A DNA stretch of 64,000 nucleotides. It comes from Chromatiaceae bacterium (lineage in GTDB: Bacteria; Pseudomonadota; Gammaproteobacteria; Chromatiales; Chromatiaceae). Below, in pieces: positions 20,115 through 28,398 of this stretch (position 1 is its first letter; each line of letters opens with the position of its first letter). Location of the stretch: the NCBI GenBank assembly GCA_013426805.1, contig JACDZG010000002.1, positions 121,264 through 185,263 on the forward strand, written 5' to 3'. Made by a program: the position numbers and the translations under genes. The notes beneath the pieces are model-generated. The model was not told the DNA's origin and did not search any database. It saw only the letters and a list, made by a program, of their open reading frames with translations.

Positions 20115-23100
20115 GAGATTACCCTCAGTCCGGCCCGAACCACGGCCGGGCAGCGCCAGACCAACCGCTCCTGACCCGCCGGGCCGTCGGCGCGCAGCAG
20201 GTTCAGCCAGTAGAGCCGACGCAGCAGCGGGTCGCCGATCCAGGTCCGGAAGGCCCCCAGGTCGGACCGGGCCAGCCAGGCATGCAGGTCCCGGCGCTGG
20301 TCCGGGTCCTGGGCGGTAGCGCTGAACTGGGCCTCAATGTGGCTGGAGTGCTCCAGCCTCTGCGCGCACTCAGCGATGTTCTGACCCTTGGCCCGGAGCC
20401 GCAGGGCCTCCAGGATCAGGCGCGGGTGTCCCCCGCTCGCCGTCAGGATCGCCAGTGCCTCCTCCGCGGAAAGGTCCAGTGGCGGGATGGCGCGCCGGGC
20501 CTGGTCCATCAAGTCGCCGGTGTTCCACTCGGGCCAGTGTCTGGGCTCTGCATGGCTCAACAGTGACATGTCACCGGGGCCGTACTTGAGCGCGGCGAGC
20601 CCCTCGCCCCCCACCAGCACCACGCGCAGTGCGTCCCCATGGGAGTCGGAGAGCCCGTGCAGGCAGGCGGCGAGTTGCCGGCGGCCGGCGTCGGCGCAGG
20701 AGTCCAGGCCGCTGATCAGCAGGAACAGCCGCTCACCGGCCGCGAGGCGATCTTCCAGGCGGGACTCGAAGGCGGCGGCATCCGCGGGGGGCGGCTGCAT
20801 CCCGGCGCGCCGACCCAGGGTGGCGAAGAATTCCGCTGCCGTGGCGTCCGGACCCTGGGGCGGGGCCAGGTGCAGGGCCTGACCGGGGCCGAAGCGTTCC
20901 TTCGCACGCTCGCGCAGCGCCGCCAGGGACCCGTTGAGCTCCCGGTCCGCCTGGGCGAGCAGGATCACGGTCGGGTAGCTGTAGAGGAGTTCGAAGACCT
21001 CATCCAGAAAAACGCTGTCGCTGGGCAGCGGTGGCGGTGGCGGTGGCGGTGGCGGTGGCGGTGGCGGTGGCGGGCCGCCGGCGGGACCGACCGTCGGGGC
21101 GGCAACCGGCCCGGGCGGCCGACCGGTGATGGCCCAGACCAGCCGGGCGAGGCCAGCGTCGGTGAGCCCGTCGCGCAGGTCGACCCAGGTGCGGTTGGTC
21201 AGGAACAGCGGCAGGTCCGGCGCCGTCGCCGCGCCCGGTAGCCGCACCAGGATGACCGGCCGGCCGTCGCGCACCGCCAGTTGCAGCGCCGCGCGCTGCT
21301 GCTCGTCCTCCCAGGGACCAAGCCCGTCCGCAGCGACACAGACCGCGACGCTACGGGCGTCCCTGATGCCCTGTTCCAACAGGTTCGCCCAAGTCAGGCC
21401 CGGGCGTAACTGCTCCTCGTCCAGCCAGCAGCGCAGGCCCTGCGCCTCCAAGGCCAGTTTGAGCGCCCGCACGGCGGGCTTGTCTGAGCCGTTATTCGAC
21501 AGCGAGACATCGAATCTCCCTCCAATCCTATCAGTGCCTTGGTCGCTGGTCTCCGAAGCGCTTCGTTGCGATTGAGGGTTGAAATTGGTTCCGGCTCCGG
21601 GCCACCGACCGGTGATGCCCCAGACCAGGCGCCCAAGGCCCTCGTCAGTGAGGCCGCCGCGTAGGTCGACCCAGGGTTTGTTGGCCAGGAACAGCGGCAA
21701 TTCCGGCTGCGCCGACGCCCCCGGCAGGACCACCGGGATGACCAGCTGGCCGTCGCGCACTGCGAGCCGTAGCGCCGCCTGCTGTTCCTCGTCCTCCCAG
21801 GGTCCGATGCCGTCTGCGGCGACACAGACCGCGACGCTGCCGGCGCCCTTGATCCCCTTCTCCAACAGGCTCTGCCAGGGCAGCCCGGGGCGCAACTGCT
21901 CCTCGTCCAGCCAGCAGCGCAGGCCCTGCGCCTCCAAGGCCAATTTGAGCGCCCGCACGGCGGGCTTGTCTGAGCTGTTATGCGACAGCAAGACATCGAA
22001 GCTCCCCCTTATCCGATCAATGCCTTGGTCGCTGGTCTCCGGAGCGCTTCGTTGCGATTGAGGGTTGTCACTCGTGGGGCGGAGTCGTCCTCTGCGCTCA
22101 ATTTGTCCCGTGGTGTGGCCTGTATGATTGTCAAGGCGAACTGTCTCGCCCTCCCTCCACCAGCGATCGAGGACCCCGAGCAGGTCGGTGGACCGCGGTG
22201 AGTCGGCAAGCTGTTGCCAGTCCTGCCAGTCAAACATCGTGCCCACGGCGGCGCCCACGGCCGGCGGTTCGACGGGTTCGGTGCGCAGCAGCAGGCATTG
22301 GTCTTGGTCCTGGGGCGGCTCGGCGCCGGCCCGGGTCCAGATATCGCTGGCCGCGCGGGTCCAGAGCCGAACCACTCGGGCCGTGCTCGGCCGGGGCGAA
22401 GCACCCCGACCGGGCGGGGTCTCGGCGACCAAATCCACCGGGATACCTTGCCCGCGCAGCCAGTCGGCAATGGCGTTCGCCTGTTCCAGGTCCGGCGGTG
22501 CGTGGACCAGGAGGAGGGGCGGGGTGGTCGTCCCTGCAACCGTCTCGGTCACCTTCGGCAGGGCCTCGGTGACCAGGTCCCATTGGCTGCCGTCCAGGGT
22601 GCTGAGCCGCAGTACGGCGCTCGGCGGATGGATAGGGATACGGCTGCCGCGGGTCGCCGGGTGCCAGTCCCCGGTCTGTCCGCCCGGGGCCACATGGAGC
22701 CGCCCCGGCAGGGGGCTCGGCAGGTCGATGGTGGGCACCCCCTCCAGTGGTTCCACCAGGTGCAGGACCTGGCCCTGGGTGTCGTCCCAGCGGATTTCCA
22801 CACCCAGCCGTGACTGGGCCAAGGGCGGCGGCAGGCGGTCTTTGAGCCAGGCCGGCAGGGCTTGCGGCGCACCGGCCTCGGCGGACCAGTCGCCCCCGTC
22901 GCCCAGGGCCAGGGCGGCGTAGCGGGCGAGCAACCGGGCGGTCTCAGCGGAACTGTCCCCCAGTCCAGGGCGCAGCAGCGGTAATGTGCGTTTGGCGAGT
23001 CGGGAGAGTGCGATGCGCTGGGACTCGTCGACCGCAGCGGACTCCCCGGCGAGGCGGACCAGGATGGCCTGGAGCCCGTCGACGAGGGCGGTGTCGTCTC

Positions 23101-23530
23101 CGCGCAGTGCGTGATAGCGCAGGTCCCGCTCGAGCCGGTCCTCGGCAGGCCAGTGGCGGGTGTGCTCGCAGGTGAAGGACCAGACCGCCGTCAGGTCGGG
23201 CGGGTTGGTCGCGTCCGGGGGGCCATCCAGGCAGGGGTCTCCTGGCCAGGGCTGGGCGCCGCCAAGCTGCCCCGCCAGCACCCGGGCAATGCCGAGATGG
23301 AGGACGATCTCGCGGGTGCTGCGGGTCGCCACCAGCGGGCTGAACCAGAGCTGGGACTCGCGCTCCGCCGGGGCGCCGGTCAGCAACCGATGGCGGGCGT
23401 TGCGCAGCAGCAGGGGCTCGATGCGCGGGGCCAGCACCAGCAGCCGGGCGAGCGGGATCAGCTCAGGCCAACGAGAATGCGTGTCGCGGAGCAGGAATAG
23501 CTCCAGCGCGTTGGGGTCGCGCCAGGTCAT
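20111..23530 (-). CDS. Tandem TIR / polyproline / inactive STAND effector protein
   Basis: 1139 residues from ATG 23530, which overlaps the previous stop (ATGA). Residues 1-120 form a domain (LWFSPLVATRSTREIVLH) of the type seen in effectors of MoxR/vWA systems. A beta-rich region follows to about residue 480. TIR domain 1 (about 510-650; DVLLSHNSSDK, WLDEEQLRPG) has Glu at the catalytic place, E582 in GPWEDEEQ. TIR domain 2 (about 670-810; DVSLSNNGSDK) has Q744 there. A run of about 15 prolines (819-833) links to a C-terminal STAND-like module with no recognisable Walker A lysine motif (VILLAQADRELNGSLAAL) but a Walker B-like strand (RLFLLISGLDSC), which resembles the inactive STAND (iSTAND) domains of these systems. 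Predicted to be the NAD-consuming or signalling effector; activity is inference. Confidence 0.85.
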   Translation of the reverse strand: MTWRDPNALELFLLRDTHSRWPELIPLARLLVLAPRIEPLLLRNARHRLLTGAPAERESQLWFSPLVATRSTREIVLHLGIARVLAGQLGGAQPWPGDPCLDGPPDATNPPDLTAVWSFTCEHTRHWPAEDRLERDLRYHALRGDDTALVDGLQAILVRLAGESAAVDESQRIALSRLAKRTLPLLRPGLGDSSAETARLLARYAALALGDGGDWSAEAGAPQALPAWLKDRLPPPLAQSRLGVEIRWDDTQGQVLHLVEPLEGVPTIDLPSPLPGRLHVAPGGQTGDWHPATRGSRIPIHPPSAVLRLSTLDGSQWDLVTEALPKVTETVAGTTTPPLLLVHAPPDLEQANAIADWLRGQGIPVDLVAETPPGRGASPRPSTARVVRLWTRAASDIWTRAGAEPPQDQDQCLLLRTEPVEPPAVGAAVGTMFDWQDWQQLADSPRSTDLLGVLDRWWREGETVRLDNHTGHTTGQIERRGRLRPTSDNPQSQRSAPETSDQGIDRIRGSFDVLLSHNSSDKPAVRALKLALEAQGLRCWLDEEQLRPGLPWQSLLEKGIKGAGSVAVCVAADGIGPWEDEEQQAALRLAVRDGQLVIPVVLPGASAQPELPLFLANKPWVDLRGGLTDEGLGRLVWGITGRWPGAGTNFNPQSQRSASETSDQGTDRIGGRFDVSLSNNGSDKPAVRALKLALEAQGLRCWLDEEQLRPGLTWANLLEQGIRDARSVAVCVAADGLGPWEDEQQRAALQLAVRDGRPVILVRLPGAATAPDLPLFLTNRTWVDLRDGLTDAGLARLVWAITGRPPGPVAAPTVGPAGGPPPPPPPPPPPPPPPLPSDSVFLDEVFELLYSYPTVILLAQADRELNGSLAALRERAKERFGPGQALHLAPPQGPDATAAEFFATLGRRAGMQPPPADAAAFESRLEDRLAAGERLFLLISGLDSCADAGRRQLAACLHGLSDSHGDALRVVLVGGEGLAALKYGPGDMSLLSHAEPRHWPEWNTGDLMDQARRAIPPLDLSAEEALAILTASGGHPRLILEALRLRAKGQNIAECAQRLEHSSHIEAQFSATAQDPDQRRDLHAWLARSDLGAFRTWIGDPLLRRLYWLNLLRADGPAGQERLVWRCPAVVRAGLRVIS
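21030..21075 (+). repeat. GGTGGC hexamer tract encoding a polyproline linker
   Basis: On the plus strand GGTGGC repeats about seven times without interruption; in the coding strand this reads as alternating CCG/CCA proline codons. Because the unit is two codons long, gain or loss of units keeps the frame and changes linker length. Confidence 0.9.
21120..22076 (-). repeat. Internal tandem duplication of TIR domain and its linker
   Basis: Two copies with a period of 486 bp inside the 1139-residue gene. The linker is duplicated too: both copies read NPQSQRSA, ETSDQG and DRI before the TIR domain, and the DNA of the linker is nearly identical (GCGCTTCGTTGCGATTGAGG near 21555 and 22045). Most of the TIR sequence KPAVRALKLALEAQGLRCWL is also identical, so the duplication is fairly recent, yet functional residues differ between copies. 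Confidence 0.9.
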
Positions 23531-24510
23531 CGCCGAGCCGCCAATGTGGCGGATTGTCGGCAGACCATGCCCGCGCTGGTGCGCGGTCCCCACTGGACCA
23601 GGGTGGCATTCGTGGGGAAGGTGCGGGGCCATCGTTCCTCCGGCCAGGGGATGAGCAACACGAGCGGGCTGCCGGCCTTGGCGCATTGCCCGGCGAACGC
23701 GTGCCAGTCCGGGCTCGGCGCTGCCCCGGAGCGGCCCTGGATGCCGAGGTCGGTGGCCGCCAGCACCGGGCGGCCATCCGGCTCCCAGTGACGCGGCTCA
23801 CCGTCCGGGGTCCAGTCCCTGGCCTGGGTGGGCCTGGTGTCGAAGCTGTAGACCCGCGTGGCCTGGGTGCCTACCACCTCCTGCACCTGGACGGTGAGGG
23901 CGTTGAGATCCTCCCAGAAGGGCACCATGCGGCCGCTATAGTCCAGCAGCACTTGGCAGCCCAGTGCGAGCGTGCGCTCGGCTCGCCTGGGCAGTTCGCG
24001 CAGTGGCTCCCGGCGGCAGAGGGTCGCAACGAGCCGGGGCAGTTGGATATCCCAACCCGGCCGCCTGGTGGCTAGTGCGGCGGAGATGACATGGCGGGCC
24101 GTGCGCTCGGGCAGCAGGGTAGCCCGCGCCAACGCTGGCAGGGGCGCCGGAGGGAAGGCGTTGGCACCCGCGTCGAGCCAGTCCGGTGGCTCGACGTATG
24201 GCGGGGCCAAATTGGGCAGCCTGGTCAGTCGGCTCGGCAGGGTACCCGCGGGGAGTGGGACCGGGCGCGGCGGTGTAGGCGGCAGCAAGACCGGCGGCTC
24301 TGGGGCCGGTGCATGCTGTCCCTCGGCCAGCGTCCGGGTGTCGCCGCGATCATAGACCCGGTGCGGCGCGGCCTGGAGCGGCGCCCGCAGGCCGAAGCCG
24401 AGACAGGCGGCGATGGCCCCCGCCTGGGCCTGGTCCTGCCAGGGCAAGGTCGCCAATGCCGCGGCGAGGTCGCCCAGATGAACCTCGCCACGGTTGCGCT
24501 CCCTGGTCAT
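23527..24510 (-). CDS. Degenerate vWA-like protein of the MoxR system
   Basis: 327 residues. After a Pro-rich middle (residues about 65-110) the C-terminal half contains LALGCQVLLDYSGRMVPFW, matching the first strand and metal-site loop of a von Willebrand A domain, but DxSxS is DYSGR, so the MIDAS site is probably inactive. A later hydrophobic strand (GSPLVLLIPW) fits a Rossmann-like vWA core. It resembles the vWA-like half of SAV_2336-type proteins that follow MoxR ATPases in Streptomyces and other bacteria. The start overlaps the MoxR stop (ATGA), as does its own stop with the next start. Confidence 0.75.
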   Translation of the reverse strand: MTRERNRGEVHLGDLAAALATLPWQDQAQAGAIAACLGFGLRAPLQAAPHRVYDRGDTRTLAEGQHAPAPEPPVLLPPTPPRPVPLPAGTLPSRLTRLPNLAPPYVEPPDWLDAGANAFPPAPLPALARATLLPERTARHVISAALATRRPGWDIQLPRLVATLCRREPLRELPRRAERTLALGCQVLLDYSGRMVPFWEDLNALTVQVQEVVGTQATRVYSFDTRPTQARDWTPDGEPRHWEPDGRPVLAATDLGIQGRSGAAPSPDWHAFAGQCAKAGSPLVLLIPWPEERWPRTFPTNATLVQWGPRTSAGMVCRQSATLAARR

Positions 24511-25514
24511 TGGCCTGGATTCCGCAGGGCCGGCTCCTTCGCCAGTACGGCCCGCTCGATGTGGGACCAGATGGAATCGGGACCCTTGTCTACCGGAATT
24601 CCGAGTTCTTCACAGGCCTGCACGGCGTCCAGCATCTCAGCGATGCCGGGGGACCTGACCTGCTGATTCTGCGCCTGTTTGCGCAGGTCCAGCAGCAGCA
24701 TGGCGATCTGCTCCATCCGGTCGCGATCACCGTCCGGGTAGTGGTGGCCGGCGATCTCGACCAGGCGGTCGCGCTCCGGGTCAGGTATCTCCAGCAGAAT
24801 GCAGCGGCGCAGGAAGGCCTGGGGCAGGTCCCGCTCCCGGTTGGTGGTGATGATGGTGAGCAGGCGCAGACCCGCCGACTCCGGGGCCTGGATGAAGGTG
24901 TGGTCACCATCGGTCCGGTGGGCGCTGAAGCCGTCGGGAAGGTCGAACCGGCGGCGGTCCAGTGGCTCCAGCAGGTCGTTGGGCAGGTCCGGTTCGGCCT
25001 TGTCGATCTCGTCGATCAGGAGCACGGTGCCGGCGACCTGCCCGAGTGCGGGCGCGCGCTGGGTGCCGGGGTGGTCCAGTTGGACCTTGTGCTCCAATGC
25101 CTGGTCAGGCGCAAGCCCGCGGCGGCGTGCGCCGTCAGGATCGAAGGCCCACCAAAAGATGCCTGGGTTAAGGTAATAACCGTCGGGGCGCAATTGTTGG
25201 TGTTCGCCCCGCGCCTGGGCATCGTTAAGGCGTCGTAGCTGGTCCACCTCGGCGGTCAGGGTCTCCAGCCGGGTGCGCGAGGTGACGGTGCGCGAGAGCA
25301 GGCTCCATCCCTGCACCACGGCGACCGCCTCGGCCAGCCGGCTCTTGCCGCAGCCGGGGTTGCCCGAGACCAGGAGCGGTCGGTCGGTGGCCAGGGCCAC
25401 GTCGATGGCGATGGCCATGGCGTCGCTGAAGACATAGGGCGAGATGCCCAGGGCCGCGTCCTTGGGCAAGACGCCGCCGGTCGGCAGCTTGAGGTGCTTG
25501 GGGCTGTAACTCAT
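24507..25514 (-). CDS. MoxR-type AAA+ ATPase
   Basis: 335 residues. Walker A GNPGCGKSRLAEAVA (about residue 50), Walker B TVLLIDEIDKAEPDLPNDLL, and the sensor/arginine region LLTIITTNRERDLPQAFLRR are complete, so it should be an active ATPase. MoxR proteins remodel partner complexes together with vWA proteins; here the vWA-like partner is the next gene, joined by ATGA. Its own start overlaps the TIR gene's stop by ATGA. Confidence 0.92.
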   Translation of the reverse strand: MSYSPKHLKLPTGGVLPKDAALGISPYVFSDAMAIAIDVALATDRPLLVSGNPGCGKSRLAEAVAVVQGWSLLSRTVTSRTRLETLTAEVDQLRRLNDAQARGEHQQLRPDGYYLNPGIFWWAFDPDGARRRGLAPDQALEHKVQLDHPGTQRAPALGQVAGTVLLIDEIDKAEPDLPNDLLEPLDRRRFDLPDGFSAHRTDGDHTFIQAPESAGLRLLTIITTNRERDLPQAFLRRCILLEIPDPERDRLVEIAGHHYPDGDRDRMEQIAMLLLDLRKQAQNQQVRSPGIAEMLDAVQACEELGIPVDKGPDSIWSHIERAVLAKEPALRNPGQ

Positions 25515-26863
25515 GGGTGGCGACCGTAGCGTTGTTGGAGGTCGGTGGCGGTGGCGCGCTCCGCGAGGTAGGCGTTGGTCTCGGTTTCAGCATCCAGGTA
25601 GGGGACCACGGGGCGCAGGGTCTCGGGTAGGGCGTCGATGGGGGCGACGCAGGTGAAGACCAGGACCAGCTTGTCGTAGATGTGGGTGAGCGGCTCCAGT
25701 TCCTTGTGCAGCCGGGGGTCGGGTAAGCCGCTGCCATTTCCGGTCGCGCTGACGATGACGACGATGCCGGTCGGTTCCTGATTGACCTGTCGATCCTGCT
25801 GGGCACCGGTCACTCCGGGCGGGAGCCCGTCCCCCAGCACCCGGCGGCGGATCTCCGCCCGTACCTCACCCAGGGGATCCTCCGTTCTTAACTCGGTGAT
25901 GGGGACGCAGCGGGGGTGGGCGCCGGGCCAGGCACGTTGCAGGTAACGCTCCAGGGTGTAGGCATCAGTCCCCAGAAGATCATCTGTTTGGGTAACGAAC
26001 TGGCCGAACAGCACCAGGGCACGCCGATCGGTCAGTGCCGACGGGAGATAGGCCGCTGCCCCCGGATGGACCCAAAGGGCCCGCACATAGCCGAGTAACT
26101 CCCAGGCGCGTTCCCAGGTCAGCCGGGGGGCCAAGTGATTGAAGGTGCCGCGGCAGGTCTCAAAGCAACAGCCGGGTGCGTCCAGGCAACTGCTGAAGAG
26201 TCGCCGCGCCAGAGTCTCGGCAAATCGATCCCGGTTCGAGGCACGGGGATCGGTAGTCGGGCAGCCCAGGGCCGTGGCGGCAGCCTCTAGGGACGCCTCG
26301 GTTGCACTCTCCGCCAACAGGAGTGCGATGCCGCCTTGCAGCCGGTCCAGTGGAGTTTGGGCGCAGTGGACGGCAAGGGTTTCCTTTTTTCCCAGGCGCG
26401 TTGCAATTTCCTCTACGATCGTCGCGGCCTTGCGCTCAATAGCATGAACACTCTGGATACGTCCCATGTCGAGGGAACCGAAAAAGCCCTGGGCCAATTC
26501 CGCCGCGGTAGATTCACCCTCGATAGTCACCGGGATCAGAATGAAGTTCGGGTCGAGCGCCTTGCGCCAGCCGAGGATCGCAGCCTCCTTGGCCACCCAG
26601 TCGGAGCGCTCCAAGGCGCGTTTGGACACCAGAATAATGGCTGCCTGACACTCCGCGAGCCAGAGGTTCAACTCCCGGTTCCAGTCGGCGCCCGCGACCA
26701 AACCGTCCCGGTCCACCAGGATCTGGATGGAGTCCGTGTAGCGTGCCTTGAGTCCATCGCAGGTCTCGCGCAGCAGACGCCAGTTGGCGTCGCCGTCCGT
26801 GTATTTGTGCGGCACGTCGTCCAGACGCGAACTATGGCTGACGAAGAGCCTGAGCGCGGGCAT
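25511..26863 (-). CDS. TIR-domain protein, first gene of the five-gene operon
   Basis: 450 residues from ATG 26863. Residues 1-150 are a TIR domain: LRLFVSHSSRLDD, ILVDRDGLVAGADW, and ERSDWVAKEAAILGW with E93 at the catalytic Glu position (W+4), so NAD hydrolase or cyclase activity is plausible. The C-terminal ~300 residues are an unrecognised region, helical at first, then alpha/beta with strand PTGIVVIVSATG. The frame is open upstream to 27058, but the TIR fold starts at MPALRLF. The C-terminal part could be the system-specific adaptor (VMAP-like), which I cannot confirm. Confidence 0.85.
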   Translation of the reverse strand: MPALRLFVSHSSRLDDVPHKYTDGDANWRLLRETCDGLKARYTDSIQILVDRDGLVAGADWNRELNLWLAECQAAIILVSKRALERSDWVAKEAAILGWRKALDPNFILIPVTIEGESTAAELAQGFFGSLDMGRIQSVHAIERKAATIVEEIATRLGKKETLAVHCAQTPLDRLQGGIALLLAESATEASLEAAATALGCPTTDPRASNRDRFAETLARRLFSSCLDAPGCCFETCRGTFNHLAPRLTWERAWELLGYVRALWVHPGAAAYLPSALTDRRALVLFGQFVTQTDDLLGTDAYTLERYLQRAWPGAHPRCVPITELRTEDPLGEVRAEIRRRVLGDGLPPGVTGAQQDRQVNQEPTGIVVIVSATGNGSGLPDPRLHKELEPLTHIYDKLVLVFTCVAPIDALPETLRPVVPYLDAETETNAYLAERATATDLQQRYGRHP

Positions 26864-27235
26864 ACTCTGTGCTGTCTCCGATATGCGGTAATTGGGTTTG
26901 AACGTGATTCTAACGGTGTTGCTCGTCGGTCCGATATTCTCTTGGAGAAAGCACCCCGGCGTGGCTCTTGCCGTCTTGGAACGTCCGTTCAGAAGCGCTG
27001 CCCCTGCATCTGCGCCAACCGCAACGCCGGGGTATCCACAGCGGCGTTGATTCGTCACACCGGGAGTTCAATGAAAAGTGCCGCAGCGCCTACTCGTCAC
27101 TGTCCATGACTACCTCGGCCATCCGCTCTGTGTTCTCTCAAGAGCGCAAATCAAGCTCACATCTTACTAAAATTATTAGTATATTTTACCCGTTAAAGTG
27201 CAAGAACGTAGAATTTTCCCAAGTCCGACCGGCTG
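26864..27235. promoter_or_regulatory. Upstream region of the TIR operon, partly AT-rich
   Basis: No convincing gene. The segment 27140-27225 is much more AT-rich than its surroundings and holds the short palindrome ACTAAAATTATTAGT (27166-27180) followed by TATATTTTACCC. It is a plausible promoter or operator region for the minus-strand TIR operon, whose start is about 300 bp away, but no clear -35/-10 pair can be fixed. Confidence 0.35.
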
Positions 27236-27616
27236 CTAGGGACAGGGCGCTCCCGCTATCCAGCCGGCAACCGAGGCTTCGGTCACCTCCGCCGGTGCAG
27301 GAGCGAAGCACACGACGTTTTCGCCAATCATACCGATTACGACAAGCGCGCCCTCGTTCGCACCCCTGAGATCCAGCTTGGGGATGCGAAATCCGATCTT
27401 GGTGCCGAGACTTGCCTGACCCGGCCGGTCCACCGCGAGGACCTCTGCCTGAACCCGCTGAGCATCGGGCAGCGAACCACCAAGAGACGGGGAGCGGCCA
27501 ATGCCAAACAAGCCATGACCCTCTTTATTGATCTGGATGAGCCGCAGACCCGCGCGTTGTTCCAGAGCACGCTCGGCGCGCCATTCCCATCCCAACTGAA
27601 CCAACCGGTCGGCCAT
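27236..27616 (-). CDS. Hypothetical protein beside the TIR operon
   Basis: 126 residues (MADRLVQLGWEWRAERALEQ at the start, VVCFAPAPAEVTEASVAGWI near the end). ATG 27616 is supported by a GAGAGAGG ribosome-binding site; the frame is open farther upstream but without a site. Predicted alpha/beta, no membrane helix, no family recognised. It lies on the same strand as, and 370 bp upstream of, the TIR gene. It could be a small accessory protein of that system, but nothing in the sequence proves this. Confidence 0.6.
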   Translation of the reverse strand: MADRLVQLGWEWRAERALEQRAGLRLIQINKEGHGLFGIGRSPSLGGSLPDAQRVQAEVLAVDRPGQASLGTKIGFRIPKLDLRGANEGALVVIGMIGENVVCFAPAPAEVTEASVAGWIAGAPCP

Positions 27617-27744
27617 GGCGTAAGATTCCTCTCTCGTTAAATTGAACAGGATAAGCGCCGTCGCGGCCACAAACTGAAGCGCCACCGGTGCGTGCTCATT
27701 GGTAATTTCCGGAACACCGGATACCACCCACCATTGGCTCGGAT

Positions 27745-27802
27745 GTAGGTGCGACTTCAGTCGCACCGACGCGGACGCAGGTGCGACTGAAGTCGGACCT
27801 AC
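27745..27802. repeat. Palindromic intergenic repeat (GTGCGACTTCAGTCGCAC type)
   Basis: Two inverted arms, GTAGGTGCGACTTCAGTCGC... (27745-27767) and its near-complement (27780-27802), each arm itself a hairpin. It separates the hypothetical gene from the PIN gene and belongs to no other repeat group in the window. Confidence 0.85.
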
Positions 27803-27834
27803 ACTGACCGGTATCCAAATTTTCGTAAATATCC

Positions 27835-28383
27835 TTATTTTTCAAAGTCACCGGTCAAATACCCCATCCACCAGTCGCACAGCGGGTCTCGTACATTTGG
27901 AATGTACCGCGCGCGACGCTTGATGCGCAGCAGTGTTTCCCCGATGGTCAGATCCGTGACGTCGGCAGTATCCGCCCAACACTTGATGAGTTCCGCGGTA
28001 CCGCAGACGGCGACTTGGACCGAGCAGGCGACCGTGATCGCCTTGCGGTCGTCGGTCGCCAGCATCCATCCGCGGGACTGCGCGATGGCAAGGGCCATCG
28101 CCTCACTATCGTCGAGTACGCGCGCATGGGCGACGAATGCGGCCATCTCGGCCGGCCCTTCAGGCGCAACGCGCTGGAAGAGTCCGCTGTCGAGGTGCGG
28201 TTTGAGGTCGATCGGTTCGCGTATCGGCTCGCCTTGATCATTGCAGGCGCGCAGAAATAACGCCTCGTCGGCCACGGCTTGAGGCAGCATCCAGGTCAGC
28301 CCGAGTTGTGGAAGCCAGGCCGAGAAGGCATCCGCGGCCGCGAGGTTGATCAGGCAACAGGCGTCGATGACGATCCGGGTCAA
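27835..28383 (-). CDS. PIN-domain-like toxin
   Basis: 182 residues. The start TRIVIDACCLINLAAADAF matches the first strand and acidic residue (D7) of PIN nucleases, and DDSEAMALAIAQSRGWMLAT with D91/D92 and E94, then DDRKA (D111/D112), supplies the other metal-binding acids. PIN toxins cleave RNA. The gene begins 15 bp after the stop of the XRE-ImmA gene on the same strand, so the two form a likely toxin-antitoxin pair. Confidence 0.82.
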   Translation of the reverse strand: MTRIVIDACCLINLAAADAFSAWLPQLGLTWMLPQAVADEALFLRACNDQGEPIREPIDLKPHLDSGLFQRVAPEGPAEMAAFVAHARVLDDSEAMALAIAQSRGWMLATDDRKAITVACSVQVAVCGTAELIKCWADTADVTDLTIGETLLRIKRRARYIPNVRDPLCDWWMGYLTGDFEK

Positions 28384-28398
28384 GGCTTGATATCCAGG

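Noticed and set aside
20639..21241. Gly/Arg-rich plus-strand frame opposite the iSTAND region
   Set aside because: It is the mirror of the polyproline-coding gene; its repeats come from the GGTGGC tract.
26864..27058. 65-residue N-terminal extension of the TIR protein
   Set aside because: The extension has no domain, and TIR domains of this class begin at the MPALRLFVSHSS segment.
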